DNA from: Pelecanus crispus
Taxonomy: Eukaryota; Chordata; Aves; Pelecaniformes; Pelecanidae
Assembly: GCF_030463565.1 (NCBI RefSeq)
Contig: NC_134660.1
Span: 193,501 to 257,500, forward strand
DNA length: 64,000 nt
Direction of reading: 5' to 3'
Shown here: positions 58,901 through 64,000 of the stretch, piece by piece
Numbering within the stretch: position 1 is the first letter of the stretch
Layout: every line of letters starts with the position of its first letter
Program-made: the position numbers and the translations under genes
Notes under the pieces: generated by a model
What the model was told of the DNA's origin: nothing
The model's input: only the letters and a program-made list of their open reading frames with translations
The model's database searches: none

Positions 58901-61900
58901 AGGATGTGGTGTGCTGGGGTGGGACTCCATCAAGTCAGCGTGGGGGGTTGGATTGGACAACCCAGGAAGAGGAGAATTTGGCTGTATAGCAAAAGAGTGG
59001 ATCAGGATGGAGACCTCCATGAAGAACCAGCTCCGTGCGACAGTCTTGCAGAGGAAGCTCCATGGGACATTGTTTTACAATCTCCGCTCCCTTCCTTCTT
59101 CCTCAGATAGTGAAACGTTGACCCACTGTGTCTCAGCCAGGTGTTAGAGACTAAACCCTTGTCCCCACAGCACGACAGATTCAGGATTGTCAAAGTGGAT
59201 GCCCAGTTGTGGGTCATCTGGCAAGCATCTCCTGATTCCCAGTACTGAAGCCTCATTTGGTGGACAGATACTTAATTGTCTTATTCAAGAAGTGTCCTAT
59301 ACTGTACCTTTTGGGGTCTGTCCAAATGCCATGGTGAGCCTCCTACGTGAAATCAGCTAACACCTTTGCAGCTTGCCTCTGGCAGGTGAGAGAGGCTGAG
59401 GTTGTGTGTTTTTTGGGAGAAGGTCTCGAAATCTGGGGCTTTGAACTAGACCTGGTGATCTTTGGTGATTTCTTCCATCGAAAGCTGTGTAGGAAGGGGG
59501 AGAGTAAATACAGAGTGGCCTCTGTGTTGGTAGGTGACTGCATTTCAGGGGACAGAAAAGCCCCTGGGTATATGCCAGTAAGTAGTGGAGGAGGGGAACC
59601 ATACAGAAGGTGCCTGGAAAACTGCAGTTTATTGCCTCATGTTGCAGCATTAATCTGTATCTGCGCTGGAAGGGAGAGGCCGGCAGTGTCGCAGCCGAGG
59701 ACTTTCAGATCTGCTGCATGCACTGGGGCGTGCTGGCTCCCCCGTCCTCTGCCCGGCAGCAGGCAGGGTGGCTGTGGTGCGGCAGAGCCGGCAGTGCTGT
59801 GCAGCTCACCACGGGCTCGTGCTTCATTGCCAAAAGCGCTTTCTGGTTCACGGTGAATCTCTGCCTTGCTTTTTCACCACGCAGACTGGTTGGCTGCGTG
59901 TAGAGTTTTTCAGTGTTTCTGTGTGTCACATTTCTCTCTCTTCCTGGCATCGACTCTTTTTCTTCCAACATGACCTGTTATTCTTCATTTAACATCAAGA
60001 TGATTTGGGTTTGCTGAAGTGCTCTGGGTGGCAGAAACAATCTCGCTCCGGACCCCAGCGGCTGCTTCTCGTTCATTACTGCTGACTCCTAGAAGTGGTT
60101 CTGATACGTAGTTCCCTCCAGCCTGTAACTTTCCAATCTGAAATCTTTTAATTTCTTTTTTCTGAATGCTCCGTGTCTTTATCAGGACAGTTTAGCGGCA
60201 GCTGGTGGATCTGCTCTGCTCACTTTGCAGCTGGGTCTTTAGTAGGGCAGTCTCCTCGTGAAAAATAATTCTGCTAATCTCCAGTTCTCCCAGTTTGTTG
60301 GTGCCGTCTCTGTCCACCCCATTGGCATTCAGCTGCATGGACTCAGCAGAAAGCAAGACACACTGATGGCCAGCAAGGGCCTCTTACCACTGGTCGCGTG
60401 GTGGAGGGAGGCAACACAGCGTCTCTGAGGTCCGGGAGAAGCAAAATGAGCGTGTGTCTGGTATGACTTGCTGGTGCAAAACCAGCCAGCAGCAGGCAAC
60501 TCCAGTGGGCCCGAGTTTCCTCTAAGGCGATGGGAGGAGGGCACGGGTGTGCCGTTCCTTGGAAGCGGAAAGATCCCTGTGCATCTTCACCCAGAAGTGC
60601 TTCGTGGACAGCTTTGACTTGATTTCTGTACATAGGCTTGGTTTAAGCACGTATCATAGGTGGAGGTTGTGTTAGGGGAGGGCTCATTGATGGGGAGCCT
60701 GTACAGCTTTTACAGCACCGTGACTGCCGAGATGACTGAACTGGGTCTAGCACGGGTTGTACCCATGGAAATGCATCGACCGAGGTGTTGTCATGTTCAT
60801 TGGCAGGGCTGTATTTATACTGCTTATTAAAAAAAAAAATAAAATGAGAGCATACACCCTTTTCTGAAATAGCTGAACCCAAGCTGTGCGGTGTGTGGGG
60901 CCGGCTGCCCTGCCCCTTGGCAGCTCGCTGGGCCGGCGGGAGCGAGTCTCCTTTCTGTCCCGTTGGCACTGCTGCCTGGCAGGAGCACCTGGCTGGTGGG
61001 TTTTCTGGAGTTGACTTTACCATTTAGGATAACTGATTTTAACCCACAATTGCCTGTTTTTTACTTAGGGAAGGACTGGACCCCATCCCGAGGACTTGGG
61101 CTGATGTAACAGAGGATTTATTATTTTTCCCCCTGCCCTTCTGTAGTCATATTAAACTAACAGCTGTTTTTTAGGAAGAAGTGTTTACCTCTGAGAATTT
61201 TGTCATGTTGGTAAAGTTTCTTCCTGTAGTTTCCTAAAGGCTGTGCATTTCTGCTGGAGAGATGGGCACGGTACAGCATGTCTAGGAGCCTGGCACTGCG
61301 GGGCGGGAGCTGTCAGCACCAGTTTGAGGATACAGCCACAAAGGGCAGGATTTGAGGTCTTCTGCCACAGATGGGGAGAGGGATCCCGTCCTTTCCTTGC
61401 CCCCTTCCTGTGAAGCCCTGCAGCCTCCTGGGGTGTTTGTAACCCCACGGGCTGAGCTTGGCTTGGCTCCCTGCTTGTTCCTCCTCCCAGCCTCCCGGCC
61501 CTCTTGGGCACCTTCCGGGCACGTGCGGGTTCCGTCCGCGCGAGGAGACCTAAGGCTGCTGATCCTGTGTGCATGCACTATTCACAATAAGCACCATCTG
61601 CTTAAGTTTGCAGGACGCTGTCCTTGTCGGTCAAGCTGAGTGCCGCACCAGCCGGGTGCGTGCGGGCGAGGCGTGGCTGCTGTTCCCGTCACGTTGTCTG
61701 CTGAGGCCGATCTCCTGCACACACTGGTGCTTGCAGAAGGGGAATTGAGTCTACCTGCAAAATTGTTTTTTAAGAGGATCAGGCTCCTAAATAATTCATT
61801 TTCTGTGGTGTTCCATGAGCTTATCCTCCTGTCCCAGCCAGAGGGGCTGTCCCACGCCATTCTCCGTAGCCTGTTTCGTGCAAGTGCTTGCAATTGCACA

Positions 61901-64000
61901 GAGCACACGGGCGCAGCAGCATGATGAATGGTTTCCCTTGGAGGATGCAGTATTTAACTGCTTTGCTGCTGCTCACATTACTCCCTGCGCCGGCTTTGCC
62001 TCTTGAAGCACAAGACCACTTTCAAGATGAGCCGTGCAGCCCACTTGCAGCGACAGTGCTTTCTGCAGCCATCTGGCAGTCTCTTCAGTCATCGTCTTCA
62101 GCTTAATCCAAAACCTGTTTCGGGCAAGTGTAATAAACTCTTTCACTAATTGTCGTGTTCAAATCCCTAATGTTTAGAAAGAAAGGAAGTGGGTTTCCCC
62201 CCCCAGAGCAGGGTGTCTGGCTGAGGTTTCAGGTGACTGCTGGTGCTGCCTGCAGCGACTTCAGATGCTGTATTTTGTGTGTGGCTGCTACTTTCTAGTG
62301 CTAGTCGAGAAAATAATGGTTCTTTCAAAATATTTGTATAGAGATTAAAGCTAAAGAAGCTACATAGCTTGTTATCCAAAAGCTGATCTACATGAGGAGA
62401 ACACATATATGTTGCTGACAGCACATCACGGCAAAGGGTGTAATTGAACAGGCTCTGAAAAAGGCTTAATTCTAAATATAGAGGACCACACTACGCTCAA
62501 TACTGTTTTGGAAAGCGTGGCTGAGCCATCATTATGTATCTTCCCCTCCACCTATGCTGCAGGGTGTCAGAGGATGAACTATATGTTACTGTGTTTCGCT
62601 TTCTCGGTTTATTTTTGGTTTAAAGCCAGTGGGTTTTTCTGGGGTGGGATGTGTCCTGATTTTAAGGTGAAGAGCAGGGGTGCCCCTGCTTACACTGCCA
62701 TGTCACTGAGGAATCTAAATGGGCATAAGGCGTTTTTTATACTTAATCTCGATTTCTGTGTAATCTGAGCAAAAGAATGAGATGCATTTAACGGAGCAGG
62801 CCAGTATTGTTCCAGCTGGCATAGGTGCTTATAATGTTGCAGAGGCAAGCAATGAAGCTGGCAGTTTGGAGGTGCTCTCAGCAGCTTTTGATATTTCTAA
62901 AAACAATTCCCAATGCTGTGTGGATCCCCAGAGAGCAAACTGAAGCCTGCTGAGATCTGGCTTAAGAGTACTAAATTTTCTAGGGGTCCGGATAGTCTAT
63001 TGCACCCACAGATGCTGAAGATACCATAAAAGCAGACAGAGCCATTGCAGAGGTCTTTCCTGTTTTTAAGCTATTAAAAAAAGACGAACTCTTCTCCAGT
63101 AAAATTGTTCTTAGCTTCTGAAATTAGAGTATGGTAGAATTTCGCTGAAACTTGGCTGGCAGAGAAGGAACGTGTTCTGGAAAGTCTTGTGGGAAACTAC
63201 AACATGAAAATGCTGTCAATCTTGCGGGTGATTCAGAGCAGCGCTGCTTTTCCAGCGACACCCAGAGAAACACCCCTGCGAGATAAGGGATCTGCTTCCC
63301 AAACGGCGCTTTTCTACCTTCCGGTGTTGTGGGGAGGGGATTTTGTGCCATTTAGGCTCAAACTGGAGATCCCTTGTGGGGAGGAGGGACCGTAAAGCTT
63401 GCAAGGCATTACGATTCTTGGAAGAGAGTAAAGCATGACTGGGCTGGAGATCTGGATTAGAGTTGCGTGATCAGGTGATGCTGGGGTGGTGTTGGCAGCT
63501 GCTCAGCCCGTTGTAAACCAGATTAACCCTGCGGTCGCCCTGCCTTGCTGGTAGGGTATGCCAGACCTTTACCCAGCCCCGGTGCTCAGCTGCCTCGGCC
63601 GCCTTTCGTCTCGGGCTCTGCTGACTGTATCCTCGGTGTAACTGATGGAAGATTAAGGTCTGGCCTTGCTGTGGCATCCATCTACAATAAATATTAAAAT
63701 TTCCACCGAACATAAGGTCAGCATTGATGAAAATAGAGCAGGCACTCTACGCAGGGAAATATTTCAGAGAGAAGGACTTAAGCTCCTAAAAGTGCCTTGA
63801 AAATGGTCTTGGAGAGAACTGGGAGGACTGTAGGCAGCAGATACAATTGCCCGTTTTGGTGGAAATCTGGCCTCATCTAAATTGGCACTGAAGCGACGTC
63901 GCCCACGCAGCCGGGAGGTCCAGCAAGAATATGGAGAATGTGTCTTGTTCTAAATTTGTGGGTTTTGCTTGCAGTTCGAAGGAACTGGCTCATCCTTTTC
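55901..64000 (+). other. KANSL1: KANSL1 intron 2, last part to the window end
   Basis: Eight kilobases without a recognisable exon. It includes a T-rich low-complexity patch near 56930-56955, an A-rich run at 60830-60845 and GC-richer patches near 59640-59830, 60890-60985 and 61270-61560. Open frames of up to 169 codons (59347-59856) are unrecognised. The next KANSL1 coding block, expected to begin with basic residues followed by SEWKW, was not seen in a read-through. A possible acceptor (TTGCTTGCAG at 63974) lies 26 bp from the end, but the bases after it do not match that block. Confidence 0.5.

Noticed and set aside
59347..59856. 169-codon frame near 59.5 kb as an exon or gene
   Set aside because: It has no recognisable domain, overlapping frames occur on the other strand, and the composition is that of the surrounding intron.
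63963..64000. Possible next exon after TTGCTTGCAG at 63974
   Set aside because: The acceptor looks acceptable, but only 26 bases follow and in phase 0 they do not match the expected basic SEWKW block of KANSL1. The window ends too soon to judge.
1..64000. CRISPR arrays, tRNA or rRNA genes, bacterial operons, phage or viral insertions
   Set aside because: No regularly spaced repeats, no tRNA cloverleaf with a GGTTCRA block, no rRNA core sequence and no viral protein similarity were seen on either strand. The scan was by eye, so small RNA genes could have been missed.

Overview
This window is vertebrate nuclear DNA, almost certainly from a bird. Two signs support that. The only long coding exon is a close match to vertebrate KANSL1, and the recognisable interspersed repeats are CR1 LINE copies ending in the ATTCTATG/ATTCTGTG-type terminal repeat typical of birds. 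Clear repeats are sparse (about 1.7 kb of CR1 in 64 kb), which also fits a bird. There is no sign of bacterial, phage or plasmid DNA, and operons and ribosome binding sites do not apply. The species cannot be read from the sequence alone.

Layout, left to right. Positions 1-1384 are ordinary flanking DNA with a small 19-bp direct duplication. Positions 1385-2735 form a dense CpG island with no coding sequence. It carries near-perfect ZNF143/THAP11, NRF1 and YY1 motifs and three CACGTG E-boxes, and it is the best candidate for the KANSL1 promoter plus its non-coding first exon. Intron 1 follows, up to 12867. It holds one 5'-truncated CR1 copy (4960-5313), a perfect 9-bp hairpin and an isolated TATA box (8673). 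The first large coding exon of KANSL1 runs from 12868 (83 bp of 5' UTR, then the ATG at 12951) to 14255, with a perfect GTAAGT donor at 14256. It encodes the N-terminal 435 residues of KANSL1, the scaffold subunit of the NSL histone acetyltransferase complex.

Everything from 14256 to 64000 reads as one very long intron (intron 2, at least 49.7 kb). I found no sequence that looks like the next KANSL1 exon. The intron contains a decayed CR1 reverse-transcriptase fragment (18597-19810) followed 70 bp later by a second CR1 3' tail. It also has a probable ancient L3/CR1-like remnant near 42.1-42.35 kb, homopolymer and dinucleotide runs, a strong G-quadruplex-type tract at 53.13 kb, an isolated CpG-rich patch at 47.53-47.83 kb, and a GC-rich block at 54.7-55.9 kb with a 228-codon open frame and an inverted pair of AP-1/ARE-like sites. 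The many other open frames are short, mostly in GC-rich or random intronic DNA, and resemble no protein I recognise.

No previously undescribed gene system could be demonstrated. The observations most worth a second look are the island motif cluster with possible bidirectional use, the TATA box at 8673, the CpG patch at 47.5 kb, the AP-1 inverted pair at 55.58 kb and the unusual size of intron 2 for a bird.
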